Below, one piece after another: positions 15,906-24,377 of a stretch of DNA of 64,000 nt. The position numbers and the translations under genes were made by a program. Under the pieces are notes generated by a model. The model worked only from the letters and a program-made list of their open reading frames with translations, was not told the DNA's origin and ran no database searches. Each line of letters starts with the position of its first letter. The stretch's first letter is position 1. Source of the stretch: Leeuwenhoekiella marinoflava DSM 3653 (GTDB lineage: Bacteria > Bacteroidota > Bacteroidia > Flavobacteriales > Flavobacteriaceae); NCBI RefSeq assembly GCF_900129005.1, contig NZ_FQUN01000004.1, forward strand, positions 62,001-126,000, written 5' to 3'.

Positions 15906-17972
15906 ATGAATCAAGTATTACCAATTATTGGAGTTGGGTTAGGAATTCTCTTGTTCTTAATCATCGTTTATTTCGCGATCATCGCGATGTTTTACAAAAA
16001 AGTACACCAAGGTCAGGCGCTAATTCGTACCGGTTTCGGTGGGACAAAAGTGGCTACAGACAAAGGACTTTATGTGGTTCCGGTCTTTCACAGAGTGGAA
16101 ATTATGGACGTTTCTGTAAAGAAAATCCAGATTGAAAGACTGGGTGTTGAAGGTCTTATCTGTAAAGACAATATGCGGGCTGACATTAAAGTAGCATTCT
16201 TCGTTCGTGTGAATAATGATATTTCTTATATCAAAAAAGTTGCGCAAACTATTGGTGTTGCCCGTGCTTCTCGTATAGAAACCCTAGAAGATCTTTTTGA
16301 AGCTAAATTTTCTGAAGCGCTTAAAACGGTAGGTAAAAAGTTTCAATTTATTGAATTATACGAGGCGCGTCGCGAATTTCGGGATGAGATTGTAGATATC
16401 ATCGGTACAGATCTTAACGGGTATACCTTAGAAGATTGTGCAATTGACTTTTTAGAACAAACTCCGGTGATGCATCTAAAACCAGATAATATTCTGGATG
16501 CGGAAGGCATTAAGAAGATTACTGAGTTGACTGCTGTTCAAAACGTAAAAGCAAACTTGATCAAGCGCGATGAGGAAAAAACCATTCGTAAGCAAGATGT
16601 GGAAGCACGTGAAGCTATTTTGGAGTTAGACAAGCAATTGGCTGAAAAAGAAGAACAGCAAAAAAGAGAGATAGCAAACATCAAAGCTCGTGAAGAAGCC
16701 GAAACGATGAAAGTTGCAGAAGAAGAGCGTCTTAAATCGGAAACGGCACGTATTGCTACACAGGAAAAAGTTAAAGTTGCTGAAGAAAACATGGAGCGTC
16801 AGATTATTGTCGCTGCTAAGAATAAGCAACGTACTGATGCTGTAGAAACCGAAAGAGTAGAAAAAGACCGTCTGCTAGAAGCTACTGAAAGAGAGCGTGT
16901 GGTTACATTGGCTCAGATCGAAAAAGAAAAGGTAGTAGAAGTTGAAAAGAAAAATATTCAGGATGTGATTCGCGACCGTGTGATGCTTGAAAAAGGCGTG
17001 GTAGAAGAGCAGGAGAATATGAAAGATATTCAAGCATTTAAAACTGCAGATCGTGATAAGCAGGTGAAAATTACTATTGCCGAAGCGAATGCGCAGGAAG
17101 ATTTGATCAAAACTATTAAAGCTGCTGAGGCTCAGAAAGAGGCTGCAAAACAAAAAGCAGAAGAGATCAATATAGAGGCACTTGCGCACAAAGAAGCTTC
17201 TGAGAAGGAAGCTCAGGCACGTAAGATTTTAGCAGAAGCACAAGCTAAAGAAGAAGCGACTGTGGGTATGTCTGAAGCTCAGGTTATGCACGCTAAAGCT
17301 GATGCTAACGAGCGTCAGGGAATTGTTGAAGCATCTATCATCGAGAAGAAAATGAAAGCTGAAGCAGCTGGTATGGAAGCTAAAGCAGATGCGAAGCGCA
17401 AAGACGGTATGGCTGAAGCAGATGTGATCAAAGGCAAAGCACTGGCTGATGCTGCCGGTATTGAAGAGAAAGCAAATGCAATGAAGAAACTAGACGGTGT
17501 AGGTAAAGAACACGAAGAGTTTAAACTACGTCTTGATAAAGAATTACAAGTTGATCTGGCACATATAAATATTCAGAAAGATATTGCTGATGCTCAGGCT
17601 CAGGTGATAGGAGATGCGCTTAAAGCTGCTAAGATTGATATTGTAGGTGGTGAGACGATGTTCTTTGATCAGATCATTGGTCAGATTACAAAGGCTAAAG
17701 GGTACGACCGTTTGGTTGCAAACAGCACCAATATTCAAGATGTAAAAAATGCAATTTTAGGAAGTGACGATGTCAAAGGCAATCTGCTTGAAAAAGTAAA
17801 AGAGTTTGCAGACAAATACGGTGTTTCTTCAGAAGATATCAAAAACCTGACTATTGCTAATCTGCTGATGCATCTTAAGGATCAATCGCACGACAGTGAG
17901 GAGCAGACCTTATTTAGTAATCTGTTCAACCTGGCTAAAGGCTTGGGGATAGATAGTAAGAAGTTGAAGTGA
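15906..17972 (+). CDS. Flotillin family protein (YqiK-like, SPFH/Band 7 domain)
   Basis: A 688-residue membrane scaffold protein. One N-terminal membrane helix (residues 5-28) is followed by an SPFH domain (about 30-200; GQALIRTGFGGTKVATDKG, then NMRADIKVAFFVRVN and RIETLEDLFEAKFSEALK). A very long Glu/Ala/Lys-rich helical region (about 205-540) with repeated EAxAKxxA-like segments forms the flotillin coiled coil, and the C-terminal part (about 560-688) contains the oligomerisation region. It is longer than typical YqiK (about 550). It is the fourth gene of the YbjN-PspA-OB-fold-flotillin run and is followed by a hairpin. Flotillins organise membrane microdomains. Confidence 0.9.
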   Translation: MNQVLPIIGVGLGILLFLIIVYFAIIAMFYKKVHQGQALIRTGFGGTKVATDKGLYVVPVFHRVEIMDVSVKKIQIERLGVEGLICKDNMRADIKVAFFVRVNNDISYIKKVAQTIGVARASRIETLEDLFEAKFSEALKTVGKKFQFIELYEARREFRDEIVDIIGTDLNGYTLEDCAIDFLEQTPVMHLKPDNILDAEGIKKITELTAVQNVKANLIKRDEEKTIRKQDVEAREAILELDKQLAEKEEQQKREIANIKAREEAETMKVAEEERLKSETARIATQEKVKVAEENMERQIIVAAKNKQRTDAVETERVEKDRLLEATERERVVTLAQIEKEKVVEVEKKNIQDVIRDRVMLEKGVVEEQENMKDIQAFKTADRDKQVKITIAEANAQEDLIKTIKAAEAQKEAAKQKAEEINIEALAHKEASEKEAQARKILAEAQAKEEATVGMSEAQVMHAKADANERQGIVEASIIEKKMKAEAAGMEAKADAKRKDGMAEADVIKGKALADAAGIEEKANAMKKLDGVGKEHEEFKLRLDKELQVDLAHINIQKDIADAQAQVIGDALKAAKIDIVGGETMFFDQIIGQITKAKGYDRLVANSTNIQDVKNAILGSDDVKGNLLEKVKEFADKYGVSSEDIKNLTIANLLMHLKDQSHDSEEQTLFSNLFNLAKGLGIDSKKLK

Positions 17973-17991
17973 TAAACTTCAGAAGCTCAGG

Positions 17992-18021
17992 CACACGTTC
18001 TCTTAAAACCGAGAGCGTGTG
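17992..18021 (+). terminator. Hairpin after the flotillin gene (weak terminator)
   Basis: An 11-bp stem (CACACGTTCTC paired with GAGAGCGTGTG, one G-T pair, 8-nt loop) with only a short TTTAT run after it, so termination may be partial. Confidence 0.5.
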
Positions 18022-18089
18022 TTTATAAGGTATTCTTAGCTTCACAGGAAGTATAGAAAACGTTCACTCTTTTTAATTCTTTCTTGGAA

Positions 18090-18119
18090 TTGAATTCGAA
18101 TTCACTCGTTTTATTTTTT
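18090..18119 (+). promoter_or_regulatory. Candidate promoter of the AAA+ ATPase gene
   Basis: TTG at 18090-18092, 19-bp spacer, TATTTTTT at 18112-18119 (7 of 8 matches to TAnnTTTG), 13 bp before the ATG at 18133. A GAATTCGAATTC palindrome overlaps the spacer. Confidence 0.35.
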
Positions 18120-18132
18120 AGACGAAAAACCC

Positions 18133-21100
18133 ATGACAAAAAAGTCACAAACCACTATAAACAATCCTAAAGAAAACCTTGCTCAAGATACACTTGATGG
18201 TGGTACGTATGCAATCATACGCAGCCGACTTCAAAAACAAAAGCAGGACCTGCAGGATCGGTTATCTCAGCTTAATGAAGAGCGCAAATCAGTATTTGGC
18301 TCATTAGAGACTAAGCTTATTGCAAACGACCGCATTAGCACGGAAAATAACTGTATTGCGCGTGATATTGTTTCGTTAGGTAACACTTGTATTTTTGGAT
18401 ATAATGTCCATTTTGGCCTGCGTACAGAAATCGTACTTTCTGATGTTTTTAGCATTTACAACTTCACCGAAAATCGTTTTGAGCCTACTGCATTAGACTT
18501 ATTAGATGATACGACTTTTAAAACAGATTTTTCCAACCTCTATAAGTATTATAGGAATACCATTTTTTCTCGTTTTGCCGTTATAGGCAATTACTTGCAT
18601 ATGGTTTTTCAGTTAAGCGAGAGTGTCTCTGATATCAAGACTTTCAAGTGGTTAATCAAAGAAAATAAACTCGAGTATGTAGATAACCGTAGCGACCACG
18701 AGTATCGCTTTCCCCCGCAGCACGAGTTTAAATGGCAGGCGGTTAGCCGCGAGATGCATCGTTATGGTGTGCATTCGCATGTTTCAATTTTAGACCGTGT
18801 TTTTGTAGAAACCATAGGCGGTGATCTCACCATCAAGATTGAAGATAATACGGAGGATGGTAAGGGGATTTTTTCTGAACCTGTAGAACACTATGACCAG
18901 ACATTAGATGATGGTCAGTACCGCTATGCAAATCTGGGTAACTTGATCGTTATCGATATCAAACCTTTTCAGGAGGCGTCCCGTTATTTTGTGTACAATC
19001 ATAAGATTAAGCAAGTTCATAAAATTCAAAGTGTTGGCGTTGCAGCTGTGTTGCTTCCGGATGACCAAGGGATTATTTTTCCTAACGGCTATTACTTGCA
19101 GACTGGTGAATACAAAGTTTTTGATGACGGACTTTTAGATTTAAAATTTCAAGAAAAAACAGTCTCTCCTAATGGTGAAGATTTCTTGTATGTATTCTAC
19201 GAGGGAAGCAAAGGACTTTATAAACTGATGTCTTATAATATCATCAGTCAGGAAATAAAAACACCAATTGTTTGTAGTGGTTTTACCATTCTTGAAAATG
19301 GGGAACTCTGCTATTTTACTGCGGAAGATAATCAGACCAAGCATCATGTCGTTCAGATCTGGCAAACTCCTTTTTTAAAAGGGGATTATATGCCCTCACA
19401 GCATACCGAATCTATGCTCTACAAAATAGGGAATAAGGATATTGTGAAAGCAATGGCCGAATCACAGGCACTTATTACCTTGTTGAATAAGGAAGATAAT
19501 TACGATGGCTTGTATGCAGATATTGCGAAGTCTGCAAAAGATATTCAGGATTCTTATTATTGGTTAGCCGAAGAAGAGGCCGAAGGTTTGGATCTTCCGC
19601 TACGCGAAATCAATAAAGCTGCAAATGCTGCGATAGATGAGTTTGAAAAAGTAACCGAACTCCGTCGCCATGCTGCTACACAAACTAAAGAATTACGTGA
19701 AGAAGCTGAGAAGATTTTTTCTAAGATTAAGAGTTCTTCGTTTAAAAGTATTAATGATTTTGTTGTCTTATTGACTCAACTGCGTATGCTGCGTGGTAAG
19801 GTGATTAGCCTGCGAGACGTGCGTTACGTAAATGTTGATTTCTTAAACGAGCTAGAGACCGAAATAGGAGAACAAACTCAAAAAATATCAAGACGCTGTG
19901 TTCAGTTTTTATTAGATGATAAAGCTTTACAACCGTATCACGATCAGGTTGCTGCGAAATATGATGAGCTAGAGCAGGTCAAGAAGGTTATCGAAGCTAA
20001 AAAGCTTGAAGAAGAAGTCAATCAGATCGCTGCAGATTTAGAGTTGCTAATCGATATCGTAACCAATTTGGAGATTGAAGATACCGCACATGCAACAAAA
20101 ATTGTAGATAATATATCGTTGATTTTCGCGACGATTAATCAGTTAAAAGCGGCTTTAAAAAACAAGAAAAAAGCGCTGGGAAGCGCAGAGGCACAAGCTG
20201 ATTTCTCGGCACAGCTTAAATTGATAGATCAGAGTATCATCAATTATATAGATATCGCTTCAACACCTGAGAAGTGCGATGAGTTTCAGAATAAAATTTC
20301 GATACAACTTGAAGAGTTAGAAGGGAAATTTGCAGATTTTGAAGAGTTTATCACGGTTATTCTTGAGAAGCGCGAAGAGGTTTATGCCGCTTTTGAAGCG
20401 CGTAAGAATAGCTTGGTTGAGAAGCGTAATAAAAAAGCGCTTGCGTTACAAAATGCTTCTGAGCGTATATTAAAAGGCGTTTCTAAGCGAGCACAAAGTC
20501 TGGGTTCTGCAGATGAGATCAATGGGTATTTTGCTTCAGATCTAATGATCAATAAGCTACGGGATATCATCGTGCAGCTTAATGAACTGGAAGATAGTGG
20601 TAAGGCCGAAGAGCTGGAGACTGCGCTTAAAGTAGCGCGGGAAGATGCGCTGAGAAAGCTAAAAGACAAGCTTGACCTGTATGAAGATGGTGAGCATGTA
20701 ATCCGTTTAGGGAAGCATAAGTTTGGTGTAAACAAGCAACCTCTGGATTTGACTATTGTTCTAAAAAATGGAGAGCTTGCTTATCACTTAACGGGAACCG
20801 ATTTTTATGAGAAGTTGAACCATCCTGTATTGTTGAATTCCAGACAGATTTGGGATCAGGAATTTGTTTCTGAGAATGATAGTATTTATCGTTCGGCTTA
20901 TTTGGCCTATAAAATATTTGATGCTTCAGATAAGCAATATTTGCACGAATTATCTGATGAAGATTTGTTGAAGAAAATACAAGAATTGAGTAGTTCTAAT
21001 TACAGTGAAGGCTACGTAAAAGGCGTACATGATCTGGATGCTGCTCAAATCTTAAAAGTTTTGCTGCAGAAATATGTTGATCTGGGCTTGTTGCGATTCG

Positions 21101-23046
21101 ATCCTAAAATACGAGCCTATGCGCAGTATTTTTGGAACAGTCTTGAGCAAGAAGAACAGCACCTACTTGATCAGAAACTCAAAGCTAGCGGAGCGGTTTT
21201 ACAGTATTTTCCTGCTGATAAAGAATATGAGTTTATCCTGAATTTATTATTTAAAAAGATAACAGCTTTTAATGAAGAAAACCAACTTTTTGATTATGTA
21301 GATACTCAGGAAATAACCAAATATCTTTTTGATGAATTGCAAAATGACGATTCGTTTATAAGAAGTGCAGTTGCTGTTGATATTAAAGAGTCTTTTGTCA
21401 AAAGCTTGAAAGACAAGCAAGCCGATTTAAAATTTAAAAACAGCTACGAAAGTCAGGCAGATTATGAATCTAAAATTGCTTTAGTCAAACAGTGGGTTGG
21501 CGCATTTATAAGGAATGAAAGCAGTTTACATAATGAGCTTACGTTGGCGCAACGTTCCAGATATATTGATGAGGTTGTTTGCCTGATTTTATTTGAGGAC
21601 GATTCAGTCTCAAAAATAAACGTTGGTAAACCTTCGGAAAAGATTGAAAATTTGAAAGGCGACCATAGAAGCTTAGAAAATGGAAGTTTGCTTTTTAATT
21701 TTCACGACTTTATAACAGAACTCAGTCATTTTGTAGCTGAATATGTTCCTGCATTTGAAGCATTTAGAAAAGCAAAGCACGAGGTTACAGAAACTTTAAA
21801 AGAAGAGCTGAAGCTCGAAGAATTTAAACCGAAAGTTTTGACCTCATTTGTGCGTAATAAATTGATTGATCAGGTTTATTTTCCGCTGTTTGGAGATAAT
21901 CTTGCGAAGCAATTAGGAACAGTGGGGGATACCACGCGCACAGATCGTATGGGAATGCTGTTGTTGATCTCGCCACCGGGTTATGGTAAAACTACGCTGA
22001 TGGAGTATATCGCAAATCGTCTGGGCTTGATTTTTATGAAAATTAACGGCCCGGCAATAGGTCACGAAGTGACATCTGTTGATCCTGCTGCAGCTACAAA
22101 TTCCGCTTCTAGGGAAGAGTTGAAAAAGCTCAATCTTGCTTTTGAAATGGGAAATAACGTGATGTTGTATCTAGACGATATACAGCATTGTAATCCGGAG
22201 TTTTTACAGAAATTCATTTCTCTATCTGATGGGACGCGCAAAATAGAAGGTGTTTATAATGAACAGCCTAAAACCTACGATTTAAGAGGTAAGAAGTTTT
22301 GCATTATCATGGCGGGTAACCCGTATACCGAAAGTGGTGCCAAGTTTCAGATTCCTGATATGTTAGCAAACCGTGCAGATATTTATAATTTGGGTGATAT
22401 CATCGGCGATACTGCTGATTTATTTAAACTCAGTTTGATTGAAAATTCGCTTACTGCAAACCCGGTTTTACAACAGTTGAGCAGCTCACATTTTGACGAT
22501 GTTTATACGCTATTAGAACGTTTAGAGACCGGAAATAACGAGTTGCAGTTAAAAGGAAACCACAGCAATCGCGAGTTAGAAGAATACACTTCAATTTTAG
22601 AGAAAGTACTGAAAGTTAGAAACACAATCCTTAAAGTTAATGAAGCTTATATAAAGTCTGCAGCAATGGAAGATGCGTATCGCACCGAACCGGCGTTCAA
22701 ACTCCAAGGATCGTACCGTGACATGAATAAACTCGTTGCTAAAGTTGTGCCTATAATGAATGAGAAGGAATTACAAATCTTATTATTAGCGCATTATGAA
22801 AGTGAAGCGCAAACCTTAACCGGTTCTGCCGAAGCCAATTTGCTGAAATACAAAACGCTTATCAATTCGATTTCTAAAGAAGAAGAAGCTCGCTGGGAAT
22901 CTATCAAAGAAACTTTTGTGAAAAATAACAAGCTTAAAGGTTTTGGTGAAGCTAATGAGATGGCTCAGGTATTAGCGCAAATGATGCAATTTTCAGATAA
23001 CCTAGAAGGAATTAAAAAAGTCCTTGAGCGTGGTTTGAAGTCTTAA
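18133..23046 (+). CDS. Very large AAA+ ATPase with DUF3686-type N-terminal region (annotated in relatives as DNA repair ATPase)
   Basis: A 1637-residue protein. Residues about 20-470 match the DUF3686-type region (TYAIIRSRLQKQKQDLQDRL; NDRISTENNCIARDIVSLG; a probable beta-propeller-like stretch follows). Residues about 500-870 are helical coiled coils. A single AAA+ module lies near the C-terminus: Walker A PPGYGKTTL (about 1284), Walker B VMLYLDDIQHCN (about 1340), sensor-like FCIIMAGNPYTESG (about 1388) and arginine-finger region DMLANRAD (about 1410). The name DNA repair ATPase in relatives is weakly founded; linkage with pspA and flotillin genes suggests a membrane-related role. It has no signal peptide or membrane helix. 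A hairpin and possible promoter separate it from the flotillin gene. Confidence 0.85.
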   Translation: MTKKSQTTINNPKENLAQDTLDGGTYAIIRSRLQKQKQDLQDRLSQLNEERKSVFGSLETKLIANDRISTENNCIARDIVSLGNTCIFGYNVHFGLRTEIVLSDVFSIYNFTENRFEPTALDLLDDTTFKTDFSNLYKYYRNTIFSRFAVIGNYLHMVFQLSESVSDIKTFKWLIKENKLEYVDNRSDHEYRFPPQHEFKWQAVSREMHRYGVHSHVSILDRVFVETIGGDLTIKIEDNTEDGKGIFSEPVEHYDQTLDDGQYRYANLGNLIVIDIKPFQEASRYFVYNHKIKQVHKIQSVGVAAVLLPDDQGIIFPNGYYLQTGEYKVFDDGLLDLKFQEKTVSPNGEDFLYVFYEGSKGLYKLMSYNIISQEIKTPIVCSGFTILENGELCYFTAEDNQTKHHVVQIWQTPFLKGDYMPSQHTESMLYKIGNKDIVKAMAESQALITLLNKEDNYDGLYADIAKSAKDIQDSYYWLAEEEAEGLDLPLREINKAANAAIDEFEKVTELRRHAATQTKELREEAEKIFSKIKSSSFKSINDFVVLLTQLRMLRGKVISLRDVRYVNVDFLNELETEIGEQTQKISRRCVQFLLDDKALQPYHDQVAAKYDELEQVKKVIEAKKLEEEVNQIAADLELLIDIVTNLEIEDTAHATKIVDNISLIFATINQLKAALKNKKKALGSAEAQADFSAQLKLIDQSIINYIDIASTPEKCDEFQNKISIQLEELEGKFADFEEFITVILEKREEVYAAFEARKNSLVEKRNKKALALQNASERILKGVSKRAQSLGSADEINGYFASDLMINKLRDIIVQLNELEDSGKAEELETALKVAREDALRKLKDKLDLYEDGEHVIRLGKHKFGVNKQPLDLTIVLKNGELAYHLTGTDFYEKLNHPVLLNSRQIWDQEFVSENDSIYRSAYLAYKIFDASDKQYLHELSDEDLLKKIQELSSSNYSEGYVKGVHDLDAAQILKVLLQKYVDLGLLRFDPKIRAYAQYFWNSLEQEEQHLLDQKLKASGAVLQYFPADKEYEFILNLLFKKITAFNEENQLFDYVDTQEITKYLFDELQNDDSFIRSAVAVDIKESFVKSLKDKQADLKFKNSYESQADYESKIALVKQWVGAFIRNESSLHNELTLAQRSRYIDEVVCLILFEDDSVSKINVGKPSEKIENLKGDHRSLENGSLLFNFHDFITELSHFVAEYVPAFEAFRKAKHEVTETLKEELKLEEFKPKVLTSFVRNKLIDQVYFPLFGDNLAKQLGTVGDTTRTDRMGMLLLISPPGYGKTTLMEYIANRLGLIFMKINGPAIGHEVTSVDPAAATNSASREELKKLNLAFEMGNNVMLYLDDIQHCNPEFLQKFISLSDGTRKIEGVYNEQPKTYDLRGKKFCIIMAGNPYTESGAKFQIPDMLANRADIYNLGDIIGDTADLFKLSLIENSLTANPVLQQLSSSHFDDVYTLLERLETGNNELQLKGNHSNRELEEYTSILEKVLKVRNTILKVNEAYIKSAAMEDAYRTEPAFKLQGSYRDMNKLVAKVVPIMNEKELQILLLAHYESEAQTLTGSAEANLLKYKTLINSISKEEEARWESIKETFVKNNKLKGFGEANEMAQVLAQMMQFSDNLEGIKKVLERGLKS

Positions 23047-23178
23047 TTAACGCTTAAGGTTCTTATATTTTTTTTTGATAGTAGCCTTGTTTTTATCAGC
23101 AAAAATAACGGCGTAATAGCCTATTTGCATAGCTGTTGTAAATAAGAAGAATCTACTGATTAGTTCTCTTGGTTTCAT
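23047..23178 (-). CDS. Small basic membrane protein, 43 residues
   Basis: An ATG-to-TAA frame on the minus strand whose stop directly abuts the stop of the AAA+ ATPase gene. It reads MKPRELISRFFLFTTAMQIG in its first 20 residues, continues with one hydrophobic stretch (FFLFTTAMQIGYYAVIFA), and ends in a Lys-rich tail. The pattern, a positive N-terminus, one helix and a basic tail, is that of a small single-pass membrane protein, and it fills an otherwise empty gap. No promoter box was found with certainty. Function is unknown. Confidence 0.55.
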   Translation of the reverse strand: MKPRELISRFFLFTTAMQIGYYAVIFADKNKATIKKKYKNLKR

Positions 23179-23291
23179 AGTTGTTTGTTTTCATTAAGTA
23201 TACGTTTTGAGTGATGTATTCTTAGTTAAATAAAACCTATAATTGAGACTTCTTGTTAAAATCTGTATTTTCAGGCACAACTAAACTTTTT

Positions 23292-23777
23292 ATGGAACCA
23301 CGACTACAAAAAATAGAACCACGTAAAATAGTAGGTAAATGCCTTATTACAACTCTTTCTTTTGATGATACTGCTACACTGTGGCAAGACTTTATGAGCA
23401 GACATAAGGAAATTAAAAATCGTGTAGACTCCGGATTTTATTCCATGCAGGTTTATCCTTTTGGTCTTAAAGTCGAAGAGTTTACGCGTGAAACTAAGTT
23501 TGAACGCTGGGCAGCTGTAGAGGTAAATAGCTTTGAGAATGTACCTGACGGAATGCAAACTAAAACAATTGCAGGCGGCTTGTATGCTGTTTTTACCCAC
23601 GTGGGACCAGTAAAGCAGTTTGTAGAAACTTCTAATTATATTTATGGAACCTGGTTGCCACAATCAAAATATAAACTAGATGAGCGTGCCCATTTTGAAA
23701 GACTAGGAGAAAAATATTACGGGCCTAGTCATCCGGAAAGTGAAGAGGAAATATGGATCCCTATACAGCTTAAATAG
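23292..23777 (+). CDS. GyrI-like (AraC effector-binding domain) small-molecule-binding protein
   Basis: A 161-residue SOUL/GyrI-like domain protein. The two-repeat beta-alpha-beta pattern is seen in RKIVGKCLITTLSFDDTATLWQDF and in AGGLYAVFTHVGPVKQFVET, ending with HFERLGEKYYGPSHPESEEEIWIPI, the common GyrI end with its conserved E-W-x-P. No DNA-binding domain is present, so it is a stand-alone effector-binding domain. A TTG at 23253 would give 13 more residues, but the ATG at 23292 matches the usual domain start. It converges on rlmH with no gap. Confidence 0.78.
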   Translation: MEPRLQKIEPRKIVGKCLITTLSFDDTATLWQDFMSRHKEIKNRVDSGFYSMQVYPFGLKVEEFTRETKFERWAAVEVNSFENVPDGMQTKTIAGGLYAVFTHVGPVKQFVETSNYIYGTWLPQSKYKLDERAHFERLGEKYYGPSHPESEEEIWIPIQLK

Positions 23778-24251
23778 TTAGCGGTGATGATAAGGTTCGT
23801 TTCTTAAAATGGTAAACGCTCTATAAACTTGCTCGGTCATAAATAATCGAATCATTTGGTGCGAAAAAGTCATTTTTGATAATGAAATCTTCCCTTGTGC
23901 TTTTGCATAAACTTCTGGAGAAAACCCGTAAGGACCGCCAATAACAAAAACGAGTGTTTTGATACCACTATTCATTTTTTTCTGAAGATAATCTGCAAAT
24001 TTTTCGCTGGTCAGGTCTTTTCCTTTTTCATCCAATACAATAAGTTGATCCTGAGCACTGAGTTTTGACAGAATCAATTCACCTTCTTTTTCTTTTTGTT
24101 GATCTTCAGAGAGGTTCTTGGTTTTTTTTAGATCAGGGATAATCTCCAGATCAAAATTCACGTAGAATTTTAAGCGTTTTGTATAAATAGAAATCAACTC
24201 GTCTAGGTTGCGGTCGTCGGTTTTACCAATGCAGAGCAGTTTTATATTCAT
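23778..24251 (-). CDS. rlmH: 23S rRNA (pseudouridine(1915)-N(3))-methyltransferase
   Basis: A SPOUT-class methyltransferase of 157 residues that methylates pseudouridine 1915 in helix 69 of 23S rRNA. It has MNIKLLCIGKTDD at the start, LDEKGKDLTSEKFADYL in the middle and the trefoil-knot SAM site FVIGGPYGFSPEVY (about residues 103-116), then LSKMTFSHQMIRLFMTEQVYRAFTIL and the end NEPYHHR, as in RlmH orthologs. A candidate -7 box lies only a few bases before the ATG. Confidence 0.95.
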   Translation of the reverse strand: MNIKLLCIGKTDDRNLDELISIYTKRLKFYVNFDLEIIPDLKKTKNLSEDQQKEKEGELILSKLSAQDQLIVLDEKGKDLTSEKFADYLQKKMNSGIKTLVFVIGGPYGFSPEVYAKAQGKISLSKMTFSHQMIRLFMTEQVYRAFTILRNEPYHHR

Positions 24252-24255
24252 TCTT

Positions 24256-24263
24256 CAAAATTA
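24256..24263 (-). promoter_or_regulatory. Candidate -7 box of rlmH, next to the start codon
   Basis: TAATTTTG on the minus strand, an exact TAnnTTTG match only 4 bp upstream of the ATG at 24251, so the transcript would start at or near the start codon. No clear -33 element is present. Confidence 0.3.
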
Positions 24264-24325
24264 GTATTTTTCAATTTTGAACACTTTATAAAATAAGATA
24301 TCTTAACACTATTTGCAATTAGGTG

Positions 24326-24357
24326 TTGTAAATTGCTCGGTTGTTTGTCTAACTTAG
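24326..24357 (+). promoter_or_regulatory. Candidate promoter of nadC
   Basis: TTG at 24326-24328, 21-bp spacer, TAACTTAG at 24350-24357 (7 of 8 matches), 20 bp before the ATG at 24378. Confidence 0.35.
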
Positions 24358-24377
24358 CAAAAATTCGTTCCATATTT

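Noticed and set aside
16538-17189. Several minus-strand open frames opposite the flotillin coiled coil
   Set aside because: They mirror the Glu/Ala/Lys-rich coding sequence (giving Phe/Ser/Leu-rich products) and have no promoter or family resemblance.
20382-20735. Minus-strand frame of 117 residues within the AAA+ ATPase gene
   Set aside because: It is the Ser/Leu-rich complement of the coiled-coil coding region, with no independent start signals.
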